Part shown: positions 8,103 through 16,788 of the stretch, piece after piece
Layout: each line of letters opens with the position of its first letter
Position numbering within the stretch: position 1 is the stretch's first letter
NCBI GenBank assembly: GCA_963787895.1
Contig: CAWBEX010000007.1
Coordinates: 558,001 to 622,000 of the forward strand
Direction of reading: 5' to 3'
From: Anderseniella sp963787895
GTDB lineage: Bacteria > Pseudomonadota > Alphaproteobacteria > Rhizobiales > Aestuariivirgaceae
Length of the DNA stretch: 64,000 nt
Notes under the pieces: generated by a model
What the model saw: only the letters and a program-made list of their open reading frames with translations
Databases searched by the model: none
What the model was told of the DNA's origin: nothing
Made by a program: the position numbers and the translations under genes

Positions 8103-9517
8103 CAGTCTTCCAGCACCCAGGTATCCTTGGTGCCGCCTCCCTGGCTTGAGTTCACAACCAGCGAACCTTCCTTGAGCGCCACTCTGGTGAACCCGCCAGG
8201 CGTAATTCGCATGCGGTCACCGCTTAGTGCAAATGGCCGCAGGTCGACATGCCGTGGCGCCACGCCGGACTTGACAAATGTAGGGCATGAAGAAAGAGCC
8301 AGGGTTGGCTGGGCAATATAGTTGGCGGGCCGCTTTTTCAGGATTTGCCTGAAATTCGCGACTTCCTTTTTGCTTGCGGTTGGGCCAACCAACATGCCGT
8401 ACCCGCCTGAACCGTGAACTTCTTTCACAACCAGTTTTTCGAGATTATCCAGCACATAGGAAAGTGACTCATCCTCTGAGCATCGCCATGTAGGTACATT
8501 GTTTAGAATGGGTTTTTCGCCTGTATAGAACTCCACGATGTCGGGCATGAAGGAGTAGATTGCCTTGTCGTCAGCAATGCCTGTACCTGGCGCGTTGACA
8601 ATGGTAACCCGCCCGGCCCGGTACAAATCAAACAAGCCGGGCACGCCGAGTGTGGATTCCGGATTGAAGGTGAGGGGGTCCAGGTAGGCATCATCAATGC
8701 GCCGGTAAACCACATCCACGCGCACCGGATCACGCGTCGTTCGCATGTACAGCCAGCCGTCCTTCACATACAGATCATCCCCGGTGCAAAGCTGCACGCC
8801 CATTTCATCTGCCAGAAAGGCATGTTCGAAGAACGCCGAATTGTAGATGCCCGGTGTTAGTACAACACATGTGGGTTCACTGTCGCATTGCGGCGGGGCG
8901 ACGGAGTCCAGCGTCTGCCTTAGAAGTTCCGGATAATGTTCGATTGGCGCGACACGATGGTTTGCGATGAGGTCCGGAAACAGGAACATCATCGCTTCGC
9001 GGTCTTCCAGCATGTAGGACACTCCCGATGGCGTTCGGCAGTTGTCTTCCAGCACATAGAACTCGTTGACACCAACTCGCACGATGTCAGTGCCAATGAT
9101 ATGGGCGTAGACATTGCGGGCAGGAGAGTGACCTGCCATCTGCGGAAGGTAAGCTTCGTTCTGTAATACCAGAGCCGCGGGAACCTTGCCTGCTCGTACA
9201 ATTTCCTGCCGGTGATAGATGTCATCTACGAAAGCATTCAGTGCGCCAACGCGCTGGGCGATACCCGCTTCAAGACGGCGCCATTCGCTGGCTGAGAATA
9301 TGCGCGGTATTATGTCAAACGGGATCAGTCGCTCGGACGCCTCTTCGGTGCCGTACACGGCGAACGTGATACCCAGTCGCCTGAAGATGGATTCAGCCTC
9401 TCGAATCTTTGCACGAAGGTCTGCTGGTGACTGCGTTTGAAGCCATTCATGCAAAAGTGCATACGGCGCCCGCACGCTCCCGTTTGCCTCCAGCATTTCG
9501 TTGAAATTGTCTCCCAT
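8102..9517 (-). CDS. Circularly permuted type 2 ATP-grasp protein
   Basis: ATP-grasp amide-ligase homologue (471 residues, COG2308), first gene of the Anbu-type set. Family features include YVLEDNCRTPSGVSYMLEDR, the central VVLTPGIYNSAFFEH, and the ATP-binding stretch KLVVKEVHGSGGYGMLVGP, followed by YIAQPTLALSSCPT and DLRPFALSG. It is presumed to ligate an amino acid or peptide, possibly producing a tag handled by the transglutaminase-like protein and Anbu. The ATG at 9517 is chosen because no extension is supported. The operon promoter should lie in the 272-base gap to the divergent gene at 9790. Confidence 0.93.
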   Translation of the reverse strand: MGDNFNEMLEANGSVRAPYALLHEWLQTQSPADLRAKIREAESIFRRLGITFAVYGTEEASERLIPFDIIPRIFSASEWRRLEAGIAQRVGALNAFVDDIYHRQEIVRAGKVPAALVLQNEAYLPQMAGHSPARNVYAHIIGTDIVRVGVNEFYVLEDNCRTPSGVSYMLEDREAMMFLFPDLIANHRVAPIEHYPELLRQTLDSVAPPQCDSEPTCVVLTPGIYNSAFFEHAFLADEMGVQLCTGDDLYVKDGWLYMRTTRDPVRVDVVYRRIDDAYLDPLTFNPESTLGVPGLFDLYRAGRVTIVNAPGTGIADDKAIYSFMPDIVEFYTGEKPILNNVPTWRCSEDESLSYVLDNLEKLVVKEVHGSGGYGMLVGPTASKKEVANFRQILKKRPANYIAQPTLALSSCPTFVKSGVAPRHVDLRPFALSGDRMRITPGGFTRVALKEGSLVVNSSQGGGTKDTWVLED

Positions 9518-9789
9518 GCGTCACATTCTTGCGCACATGCGGACAATTACAAAGCACAAATGATGGGCAGTTGCTGCATTCTCTTTGCTCTTGTCCATTC
9601 GGGGTTGGCTATGGCATGTTTCATGCCATGGGCTACTGGAACCACATGAAAAAGCTTCCCTTGAAGCAATCGCTGCGCAGTACGAAGGATGAGGTTCTGC
9701 TGCATTGCGCACGAATCGGATTCAATCCGTAGAGCAGCACGCATCAGACCGTCGCATTTTGTTTTCGACCTGATATCTGGAGCTGTTCC

Positions 9790-11169
9790 ATGAACAAGAA
9801 TCTCAACATTGAAGAACTCGTCGCGGCAGATACCGCGCATCACTTTCATCCGTTTACTGACCACAAGAGCTTTCACGCACAAGGTGGTGCGCGCGTCATT
9901 ACCCATGCCCAAGGCGTCTACATCTGGGATGGCAAGGGCAACAAGATGCTCGACGCCATGGCCGGACTCTGGTGCGTGAACGTCGGTTATGGCCGCAAGG
10001 AACTGGCCGAGGTAGCTTATCGCCAGATGCAGGATCTGCCGTTCTACAACACCTTCTTCAAGACCACGACGGTGCCTGCCACCATGCTGGCGGAAAGGGT
10101 GGCGAGCCTGTTGCCCGAGCGATTCAACCAGGTGTTCTTTGTCAATTCCGGCTCTGAAGCCAATGACACCATGGTGCGCTTCATGCGCCGCTACTGGGAG
10201 ATCAAGGGTCAGCCCGAACGGATGCACTTTATCGCCCGCGAGCGCGCCTATCACGGATCAACATGTGCTTCAGCTTCGCTTGGCGGCATGACAGCCATGC
10301 ATGCACAAGGCGGCTTGCCGCTGCCTGGTTTCCATCATGTGCTTGAACCAGACTGGTTCCAGCACGGTGGAGGCATGAGCCCGGAAGAGTTTGGCCTCAA
10401 GGCGGCCCGTGCTGTTGAAGACAAAATCAAGCAATTGGGCGCTGACAAGGTTGCAGCCTTCGTCGGTGAGCCAATTCAGGGTGCTGGTGGCGTGTTGGTG
10501 CCGCCTTCGACCTACTGGCCGGAGGTTCAGAAAATATGCCGCAAGTACGGCATCCCCATTGTTGTTGACGAAGTGATTTGCGGCTTCGGGCGTACCGGCC
10601 AGTGGTTTGGGCATCAGACCATGGGCATCGAACCCGATGTCGTCATCATGGCCAAGGGGTTGTCTTCCGGTTACCAGCCGATTGGCGCGGTTGCAGTGTC
10701 CGATGAACTTATCGGCGAGTTCTTTGAAAAGGGCGGTGAGTTCTATCACGGCTACACCTACTCAGGTCACCCGGTAGCCTGCGCAGTGGCACTTGAAAAC
10801 CTGCGTATCATAGAAGACGAAAAGATGGTCGAGAACGCTGCGCGCATGGAGGCCGTGGTCAAGGACAAGCTTGGCGCCGCGCTGGCGGATCATCCAATTG
10901 TCGGCGAGGTACGGGTCAAGGGCCTTATCGGCGCAATTGAACTGGTCCGGAACAAGAAGACCCGCGCCCGGTTCAGTGATTGGGGCAGGGTAGGTGGCAT
11001 CTGCCGCGAACACTGCTTCGCCAACAACCTTGTCATGCGTGCGTGCTGGGACACCATGGTCTTTTCACCCCCGCTTTGCATCACCGAGGGTGAGGTTGAG
11101 GAATGGGCAAAGCTGGCACGCAAGGCGCTGGACTTGACCTATGCGGATGTCAAAACCGAGATGTCTTGA
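9790..11169 (+). CDS. Class III aminotransferase, putrescine/omega-amino acid:pyruvate type
   Basis: PLP-dependent fold-type I omega-transaminase (459 residues). Visible features are the NSGSEAND phosphate-binding segment, VVDEVICGFGRTG with the PLP-nitrogen Asp, and the Schiff-base Lys in IMAKGLSSGY. Similarity to SpuC-like putrescine-pyruvate aminotransferases and its position ahead of a polyamine ABC transporter and an agmatinase suggest putrescine to 4-aminobutanal. Taurine:pyruvate aminotransferase (Tpa) is a close relative and is possible because xsc and ald are in the window, but they are more than 17 kb away. RBS GGAG lies 8 bases upstream of the ATG. Confidence 0.85.
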   Translation: MNKNLNIEELVAADTAHHFHPFTDHKSFHAQGGARVITHAQGVYIWDGKGNKMLDAMAGLWCVNVGYGRKELAEVAYRQMQDLPFYNTFFKTTTVPATMLAERVASLLPERFNQVFFVNSGSEANDTMVRFMRRYWEIKGQPERMHFIARERAYHGSTCASASLGGMTAMHAQGGLPLPGFHHVLEPDWFQHGGGMSPEEFGLKAARAVEDKIKQLGADKVAAFVGEPIQGAGGVLVPPSTYWPEVQKICRKYGIPIVVDEVICGFGRTGQWFGHQTMGIEPDVVIMAKGLSSGYQPIGAVAVSDELIGEFFEKGGEFYHGYTYSGHPVACAVALENLRIIEDEKMVENAARMEAVVKDKLGAALADHPIVGEVRVKGLIGAIELVRNKKTRARFSDWGRVGGICREHCFANNLVMRACWDTMVFSPPLCITEGEVEEWAKLARKALDLTYADVKTEMS

Positions 11170-11303
11170 CGCCTTGCGCGCTAAAAATCTCAGTTGAAAC
11201 AAGTGCAGGAGTGTTTAACACTCAAAATCAGTTGCCGGCTTTCTGGCCCTTCAGTAGGGGTAGCCCTTAGGCCGGTAATTTCGAAAATCAGGGAGCAAAA
11301 TCA

Positions 11304-12380
11304 ATGACGTATACACCAAAATTCAAGGCGACACGCCGGTCGGTTCTCAAGGCCTCCGGTGCTGCATTTATTGGCCTTACGATGATGCCGAAGTTCGCCA
11401 TGTCGGAAGAGGAAAAGAAGCTCAACTTCTATAACTGGGACACCTATATCGGCGAAAACACGCTGGCTGATTTCCAGAAGGCAAGCGGAATAGAGGTCAA
11501 GATGGACCTGTACGCCGACAACGCAGAGCTATTCGCGAAGTTGAAGGAAGGTAACCCGGGTTATGACGTGATTGTGCCGACCAATGACTATGTCGAGCGC
11601 ATGATGGCTGCCGGTATGCTCGACGAACTGGACCATTCGAAAATCCCGAACATGAGCAACATTGACAAGAATTTCCAGGATGCAACTTTTGACCCCGGCC
11701 GCAAGCACACAATTCCTTACATGTGGGGTACGCAGGGCCTCGGCTACCGTAAGTCCAAGGTCACCGAAGCAGACATGAACAGCTGGAAGGCCGTTTTCGA
11801 CAGTGATACCTATGCCGGTCGCATTGCCTTGCTGGGTGACGGCGAGAGCGTCATTGGTGTTGCATTGAAATATCTCGGCCATTCATTCAATTCGGTCGAT
11901 CCGGCCGAAATGAAGGCTGCTGAAGAGTTGCTCATCAAGTCCAAGAAGGGCGTCAAGGTTTATGCCGACGACAATGGCCAGGACCTGCTTGCTTCTGGTG
12001 AAGTCGATGTAGCCATGGAATGGAACGGCGACATCATCCAGGTTATGGGCGAAGACGATGACCTGAGCTATGTCGTTCCAGCAGAAGGCGCCTTACTGTG
12101 GCAGGATTGCGTGTGCATTCCAAAGGGCGCCCCGCACCCTGAAAATGCCCATGCCTTCCTTAACTACATTCTGGACGCAGATGCAGGCGTGCACATTGCC
12201 GATACCATCCAGTATGCCACGGCAAATGCTGCTGCAAAGGCTAAGATGTCAGAGGAATATACCGGTAATCCAGGTATCTTCCCGTCTGACGCAGTGGTCG
12301 CTGTATGCGAGCCTTCACTGTACTCGGAAGAAAAGACCAAGTTGCGCAACGAAAGCTGGACCCGCATCCAGGCGGCCTGA
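11304..12380 (+). CDS. Polyamine ABC transporter substrate-binding protein (PotF/PotD-like)
   Basis: Periplasmic binding protein (358 residues) for putrescine or spermidine. The N-terminus has a twin-arginine-like signal (ATRRSVLKASGAAFIG), and the mature part opens with the family hallmark LNFYNWDTYIGENTL. The PotF/PotD motifs DVIVPTNDYVERM, MEWNGD and YVVPAEGALLWQDC follow. RBS GGGAGC is 9 bases before the ATG. It is the first of four transporter genes and is followed by a perfect hairpin at 12403. Putrescine preference is inferred from PuuA/PuuB-like and agmatinase neighbours. Confidence 0.95.
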   Translation: MTYTPKFKATRRSVLKASGAAFIGLTMMPKFAMSEEEKKLNFYNWDTYIGENTLADFQKASGIEVKMDLYADNAELFAKLKEGNPGYDVIVPTNDYVERMMAAGMLDELDHSKIPNMSNIDKNFQDATFDPGRKHTIPYMWGTQGLGYRKSKVTEADMNSWKAVFDSDTYAGRIALLGDGESVIGVALKYLGHSFNSVDPAEMKAAEELLIKSKKGVKVYADDNGQDLLASGEVDVAMEWNGDIIQVMGEDDDLSYVVPAEGALLWQDCVCIPKGAPHPENAHAFLNYILDADAGVHIADTIQYATANAAAKAKMSEEYTGNPGIFPSDAVVAVCEPSLYSEEKTKLRNESWTRIQAA

Positions 12381-12402
12381 CAAGGCCGATTGCTGTGACA
12401 GA

Positions 12403-12427
12403 CCGGACCGGGGATCTCCCGGTCCGG
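12403..12427 (+). other. Intercistronic perfect hairpin
   Basis: CCGGACCGGG and CCCGGTCCGG form a perfect 10-bp stem around five bases, 22 bases after the binding-protein stop. No U-run follows, so it is more likely a 3'-protecting or partially attenuating mRNA hairpin. Such elements commonly leave a binding-protein mRNA in excess over the permease genes downstream. Confidence 0.6.
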
Positions 12428-12446
12428 CAATTTGGGGCACGAACGG

Positions 12447-13337
12447 GTGGAAAACTGGAAAGAAAACAGGGCTGTCTTCTGGGTGACTGCCATGCCGGGC
12501 ATTTTCTGGCTGGCGGTGTTCTTCATTATCCCTCTTGCGTTGATCTGGGGCATGTCGTTTGGAGAAAAGACCTCCATTGTTGACATTGAAATCACCGGCA
12601 CGCTTGCCAACTATTTGCGTTCGTTCAAAAATGTTTACCTGCTCATCATCTGGAAATCAGTCTGGATCAGTGTGATCTCTACACTGCTGTGCCTGATGAT
12701 TGCCTACCCGATTGCCTTCGGCATCTGCTTCTCTCCGGCTAAATGGCGCCCCTTGCTGTTGCTTCTCGTCATTTTGCCGTTCTGGATCAACTTGCTGATC
12801 CGCACCTATGCGTTGATCGCAGTTTTCCGTACCCGCGGTACCTTGAATTTCTTTCTCGAATGGCTGTGGAACCTGGCTTTTCTCGACAAGCTGATAGGCC
12901 CTTTCCAGCCACTTGAGCTGCTCTACAACAATGGCGCGGTCATTGTCGGCATGGTCTATGTGTTCATGCCGTTCATGGTGTTGCCGCTGTACGCCACAAT
13001 CGAACGTCTCGACCGCTCATACCTTGAAGCCAGTCTTGATCTGGGTGCAAGCCAATGGGCCACCTTCTGGAAGGTCACTGTGCCGCTGACCATGCCCGGC
13101 ATCGTTTCCGGCATCATTCTTGTCTTCATACCGATGCTCGGCATGTTCCTGGTGCCGGACCTGCTCGGCGGTACAAATGCCATCATGATCGGCAATGTGA
13201 TCACTGATCAGTTCAAGTCTGCAAATGACTGGCCGTTCGGAGCCGCTCTATCGTTCCTGCTGATGTACATAACTTTTGCAGCCCTTGCGCTGCGCGCCTT
13301 TGTAGGTGCGCGCTCCAGGGGCGGTGTAGGTGTGTGA
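12447..13337 (+). CDS. Polyamine ABC transporter permease (PotB/PotH-like)
   Basis: Inner-membrane permease with about six hydrophobic segments, beginning with WVTAMPGIFWLAVFFIIPLA. The cytoplasmic EAA loop is visible as EASLDLGASQWATFWKVTVP, which docks the ATPase. The start is uncertain: GTG at 12447 (296 residues, GGGG upstream) or TTG at 12432. It overlaps the next permease gene by one base (TGATG), so the two are translationally coupled. Confidence 0.92.
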   Translation: MENWKENRAVFWVTAMPGIFWLAVFFIIPLALIWGMSFGEKTSIVDIEITGTLANYLRSFKNVYLLIIWKSVWISVISTLLCLMIAYPIAFGICFSPAKWRPLLLLLVILPFWINLLIRTYALIAVFRTRGTLNFFLEWLWNLAFLDKLIGPFQPLELLYNNGAVIVGMVYVFMPFMVLPLYATIERLDRSYLEASLDLGASQWATFWKVTVPLTMPGIVSGIILVFIPMLGMFLVPDLLGGTNAIMIGNVITDQFKSANDWPFGAALSFLLMYITFAALALRAFVGARSRGGVGV

Positions 13338-14215
13338 TGGCAGCACGCAAGTCTTCCGTACGTGGTCCACTGGATTATGGCAAATCGCCAATATTGTGGG
13401 CGTTCGGCATCATGGTTTTCGTGCTGCTCTACACCCCGATTGTTCAACTCATCGCCTTCAGCTTCAATGATTCCAAACGCAACATAGTTTGGCGCGGCTT
13501 TACCCTGAAGTATTACGAGAAGGCGTGGAATGATCCCTCTCTGACCGAGGCCTTCCTCAACTCCATAACCATCGCCGTCATGTGCACCATTGTGGCGACC
13601 GTCATAGGCACCGCCACAGCGCTCTGGTTATGGCGCTTCCGCTTTCCAGGCAAGGCGGCGGCTGAAGGGGTCATGGCGCTCCCGATCGTGATTCCGGAAA
13701 TCTGCATGGGCATTGCCGTTCTGGTGTTGTACTCGCGTGTTGGCGGGTGGATGCGCACCTTCGAATCGGGTCCGATCTACTGGTGGAACGAGCTGTTCTC
13801 CATCTGGCCGCTCAATCTCGCAGCTATCACGGCTGCGCACATTGCTTTCAGTTTTCCTTTCGTGACGGTGGTCGTGCGCTCACGGCTCGCCGGTTTCAAC
13901 CGCGAACTTGAGGAAGCATCAAAGGACCTCGGTGCCAGTGAGTGGCAGACTTTCCGCAATGTTGTACTGCCATACATGATGCCCGGAGTAATCGCGGGTG
14001 CGCTGCTGTCATTCACCTTGTCGCTTGATGACTTCGTGATCACGTTCTTTACCGCCGGCCCGGAGACCAACACGTTCCCGGTCAAGGTCTATTCGCTGGT
14101 GCGCCGCGGTGTGTCGCCGGACATCAATGCCGCCTCAACGGTGCTGATTGTCATCACCCTTGTCGCCACCATCCTAGCCATGCGCCTGCAGGCTCCACCA
14201 AAGAAACAGGGTTAA
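13337..14215 (+). CDS. Polyamine ABC transporter permease (PotC/PotI-like)
   Basis: Second inner-membrane permease (292 residues from the ATG at 13337). It has a first membrane segment AFGIMVFVLLYTPIVQLIAF, the PotC/PotI-like FSFNDSKRN after it, and an EAA loop EASKDLGASEWQTFRNVVLP. DDFVITFFTAGPETNTFPV near the C-terminus is typical of PotC/PotI. It lies between the PotB-like permease and the ATPase, 5 bases before the latter. Confidence 0.93.
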   Translation: MAARKSSVRGPLDYGKSPILWAFGIMVFVLLYTPIVQLIAFSFNDSKRNIVWRGFTLKYYEKAWNDPSLTEAFLNSITIAVMCTIVATVIGTATALWLWRFRFPGKAAAEGVMALPIVIPEICMGIAVLVLYSRVGGWMRTFESGPIYWWNELFSIWPLNLAAITAAHIAFSFPFVTVVVRSRLAGFNRELEEASKDLGASEWQTFRNVVLPYMMPGVIAGALLSFTLSLDDFVITFFTAGPETNTFPVKVYSLVRRGVSPDINAASTVLIVITLVATILAMRLQAPPKKQG

Positions 14216-14220
14216 GCCGA

Positions 14221-15303
14221 ATGAGCGCTCCCATCATATCCATCAAGAATGTCACGAAGAAATATCCAGGCGTTGTTGCCGTGGACAATGTCTCCTTTGA
14301 CATAAAGCCGAATGAGTTCTTTGCGCTGCTCGGACCGTCTGGTTGCGGCAAGACCACACTGTTGCGTATGATCGCCGGCCTCGAAACATCCGGGACCGGC
14401 GAAATCATCGTTGATGGTCAAAACATGGATGGCGTTCCAGCCAACCAGCGCCCGGTCAATATGGTGTTCCAGTCCTATGCCGTTTTCCCGCACATGACGG
14501 TCAGGGAAAATGTTGCCTACGGGTTGAAGGTAACCGGCGTGCCTGCCGCGGAAATAGCCCCTCGTGTTGAGGAAGCTCTTGAGATGGTGCAGATGGGTGC
14601 CATGGCAGACCGCAAGCCGGATCAGCTTTCAGGCGGTCAGCGCCAACGTGTTGCCCTTGCCCGCGCGCTGGTCAAGCGGCCGAAGGTTTTGCTGCTGGAC
14701 GAGCCTCTTTCGGCGCTTGATGCAAAATTGCGCGAGCACATGCAGCTTGAGCTTGCCCGCCTGCAACAGGCGATCGGGATCACCTTCATCATTGTGACCC
14801 ATGACCAGGATGAAGCTTTGTCCATGGCTGACCGAATTGCTGTTATGGAGAAGGGTGCAGTGCGCCAGATTGCCGGTCCGGAAGAGCTTTATGAAAAGCC
14901 CCAGACCCGCTTCGTGGCTGATTTCATTGGCAAGATAAACCTGATTGATGCAACTGTTTCCGGTGTTGCCAAGGGTGGGGTGGTTTGCACTGCCAAGGGT
15001 CTTGGCAAAGTGGAGGTGCCTCATGTCGGCAAAGCCAACGGCAAAGTCTCGTTGGCTGTTCGCCCGGAAAAACTTGACCTGTCGTCGAAGGCGCCGACGC
15101 GCAAAGGTGACATTAGTGTCAAGGGTGTCATCCGGGATGTAGCGTATTATGGTGATGTGTCCAATGTCTTTGTCAGCTGTGCCGACGGACTGGAACTGGC
15201 AGTCAACGTGCAAAACGACCGCGCAGCAAGCGGTTCTCTGGAGAACGGGAAGGCCGTGTGGCTAAGCTGGCATCCTGAAGACACTCTGGTTCTAACGGAG
15301 TAG
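14221..15303 (+). CDS. Polyamine ABC transporter ATP-binding protein (PotA/PotG-like)
   Basis: ATPase of the importer (360 residues). It shows Walker A GPSGCGKTT, Q-loop VFQSYAVFPHM, signature LSGGQRQRVALARAL, Walker B VLLLDEPLSALD and switch His in VTHDQDEALSMADR. The C-terminal TOBE-like domain (about residues 280-360) contains VRPEKLDL. With the binding protein and two permeases this completes a PotFGHI-type system. Confidence 0.96.
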   Translation: MSAPIISIKNVTKKYPGVVAVDNVSFDIKPNEFFALLGPSGCGKTTLLRMIAGLETSGTGEIIVDGQNMDGVPANQRPVNMVFQSYAVFPHMTVRENVAYGLKVTGVPAAEIAPRVEEALEMVQMGAMADRKPDQLSGGQRQRVALARALVKRPKVLLLDEPLSALDAKLREHMQLELARLQQAIGITFIIVTHDQDEALSMADRIAVMEKGAVRQIAGPEELYEKPQTRFVADFIGKINLIDATVSGVAKGGVVCTAKGLGKVEVPHVGKANGKVSLAVRPEKLDLSSKAPTRKGDISVKGVIRDVAYYGDVSNVFVSCADGLELAVNVQNDRAASGSLENGKAVWLSWHPEDTLVLTE

Positions 15304-15315
15304 GTGACGTCTGCC

Positions 15316-16302
15316 ATGGCAAGCCCTAAAGCACCGATCGGTGATGCTGCGTTCCGGCGCAAGGACCTCATGGGGTCATCCGTCGAAGCCAGTTATGCAG
15401 GCGCATTGTCGTTCATGCGACGCAAATACACCCGCAACCTGAAAGGTGTGGATGTTGCTGTAACCGGCATTCCTTTCGACCAGGCCGTTACAAACCGGCC
15501 TGGCACGCGCTTTGGCCCGCAAGCTGTCCGCGCAGCGTCGGCGCAGCACGCCTGGGGCCCATTCTGGCCCTGGCGGTTTGACCCGTATGACACCCTTGCC
15601 GTAGTGGATTATGGCGATTGCTTCTTTGACTGGGGGCGCAAGCAGGACGTGCCAAAAGCCATCGACAAACACATTTCAGGCATTGTCTCGAAGGGGGTTT
15701 GCCCGCTTACCTTTGGCGGCGATCACTACATCACTTATCCGGTTTTAAAGGCCGTTGCGCGCCGGCACGGACCTCTTGGCCTGGTTCAGTTCGATGCTCA
15801 CCGCGATGTTGAGGAAAATGCCAGCGCCGGCCGCATCGATCATGGCAGCATGTTTTCTCTGGCATTGCAGGAAGGCCTGGTAGATCCGGCCCGTTCCATC
15901 CAGGTCGGAATTCGCACCTGCTTCAAGGGCGAGGACGCCATGGGAATGCAAGTGCTGTTTGCCGACCAGGTTCATGCCATGAGTGCTTCGGATGTGGCGG
16001 AAACCATCCGCAAACGGTTGGGCACGGGTGCCTCATATCTGACGTTTGACATCGATTTTCTCGACCCTGCCACTGCTCCGGGCACAGGTACTCCGGTACC
16101 CGGCGGCTTCACGAGCTATCAGGCACTGGCAATATTGCGGGAGATGAAAGGCATCGATTTCACTGGAATGGACCTGGTTGAGGTTTCCCCAGCGTACGAT
16201 CATGCCGAAATGACCTCGAATGCAGCCGCCACGATTGCTGCAGAGATGTTGTGCCTGAAAGCCTACGCCGCAGGTGCACGCGCCCAACCGATGACCGGTT
16301 GA
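15316..16302 (+). CDS. Agmatinase/ureohydrolase family protein
   Basis: Mn-dependent ureohydrolase of the arginase/agmatinase family (328 residues). The metal-ligand motifs are GGDHYITYP, FDAHRDV and DIDFLDPATAPGTGTP, so both Mn sites look complete. Agmatinase would yield putrescine and urea, fitting the surrounding genes. The family also includes guanidinobutyrase and guanidinopropionase, which the sequence alone does not exclude. The ATG at 15316 has AGGTGA 8 bases upstream; a GTG at 15304 directly after the ATPase stop is an alternative. Confidence 0.88.
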   Translation: MASPKAPIGDAAFRRKDLMGSSVEASYAGALSFMRRKYTRNLKGVDVAVTGIPFDQAVTNRPGTRFGPQAVRAASAQHAWGPFWPWRFDPYDTLAVVDYGDCFFDWGRKQDVPKAIDKHISGIVSKGVCPLTFGGDHYITYPVLKAVARRHGPLGLVQFDAHRDVEENASAGRIDHGSMFSLALQEGLVDPARSIQVGIRTCFKGEDAMGMQVLFADQVHAMSASDVAETIRKRLGTGASYLTFDIDFLDPATAPGTGTPVPGGFTSYQALAILREMKGIDFTGMDLVEVSPAYDHAEMTSNAAATIAAEMLCLKAYAAGARAQPMTG

Positions 16303-16417
16303 ACCGCCATGTCGAGGCACGGCTTTTCAAGTAGCTGAATCGCTCTGGTCACGTTGGTCAAGTATGTCTGCACGCTTTGCAATCGCCCGGGAAAAGGCAT
16401 TTTAAGCGTTCGCAGTC

Positions 16418-16582
16418 TTACTTCAGACCGGCGTCAAGAGCCTGGAATTTGGTCGTCAAATTACCCTTGATCGAGGGCATCACGGCAATCAGCGCCAGGC
16501 CAGTAGCAGCGGCTATCAGCGTGTACTCAATTGCAGTTGCACCTTCTTCGTTCTTGATGAACGTGGCGATCGACTTGAACAT
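16418..16582 (-). CDS. Flp/Fap-type class IVb pilin
   Basis: Small pilin (54 residues) starting at the ATG at 16582 behind a good RBS (AGGGAG). The class III leader is MFKSIATFIKNEEG, and cleavage after Gly would leave ATAIEYTLIAA with the conserved Glu5-Tyr6 of Flp pilins, followed by a hydrophobic helix and a short tail. No tad/cpa genes are in the window, so assembly genes must be elsewhere. It stands alone between the polyamine operon and puuB. Confidence 0.9.
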   Translation of the reverse strand: MFKSIATFIKNEEGATAIEYTLIAAATGLALIAVMPSIKGNLTTKFQALDAGLK

Positions 16583-16788
16583 ACTCTCTCTCCCTGAGCT
16601 TGCACCCGGCAAGCGCGGTAATGTTGGACCCGGAACCCCTTGCAAACCAGTTGCGCGTCAGGGTCGATACTCGGTCACAAATGTAAATGATCCATGAACG
16701 GAACATGTTTGCCGCAGAGATGTTTATGGATGTCTTAATGCAAACACTAAAATTCTAAGGGTACACTGCAGCACCCGGAAAACTGCCA

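Noticed and set aside
9547..10254. 235-codon minus-strand ORF over the aminotransferase start
   Set aside because: It overlaps a clear class III aminotransferase on the other strand, and its translation resembles no family.
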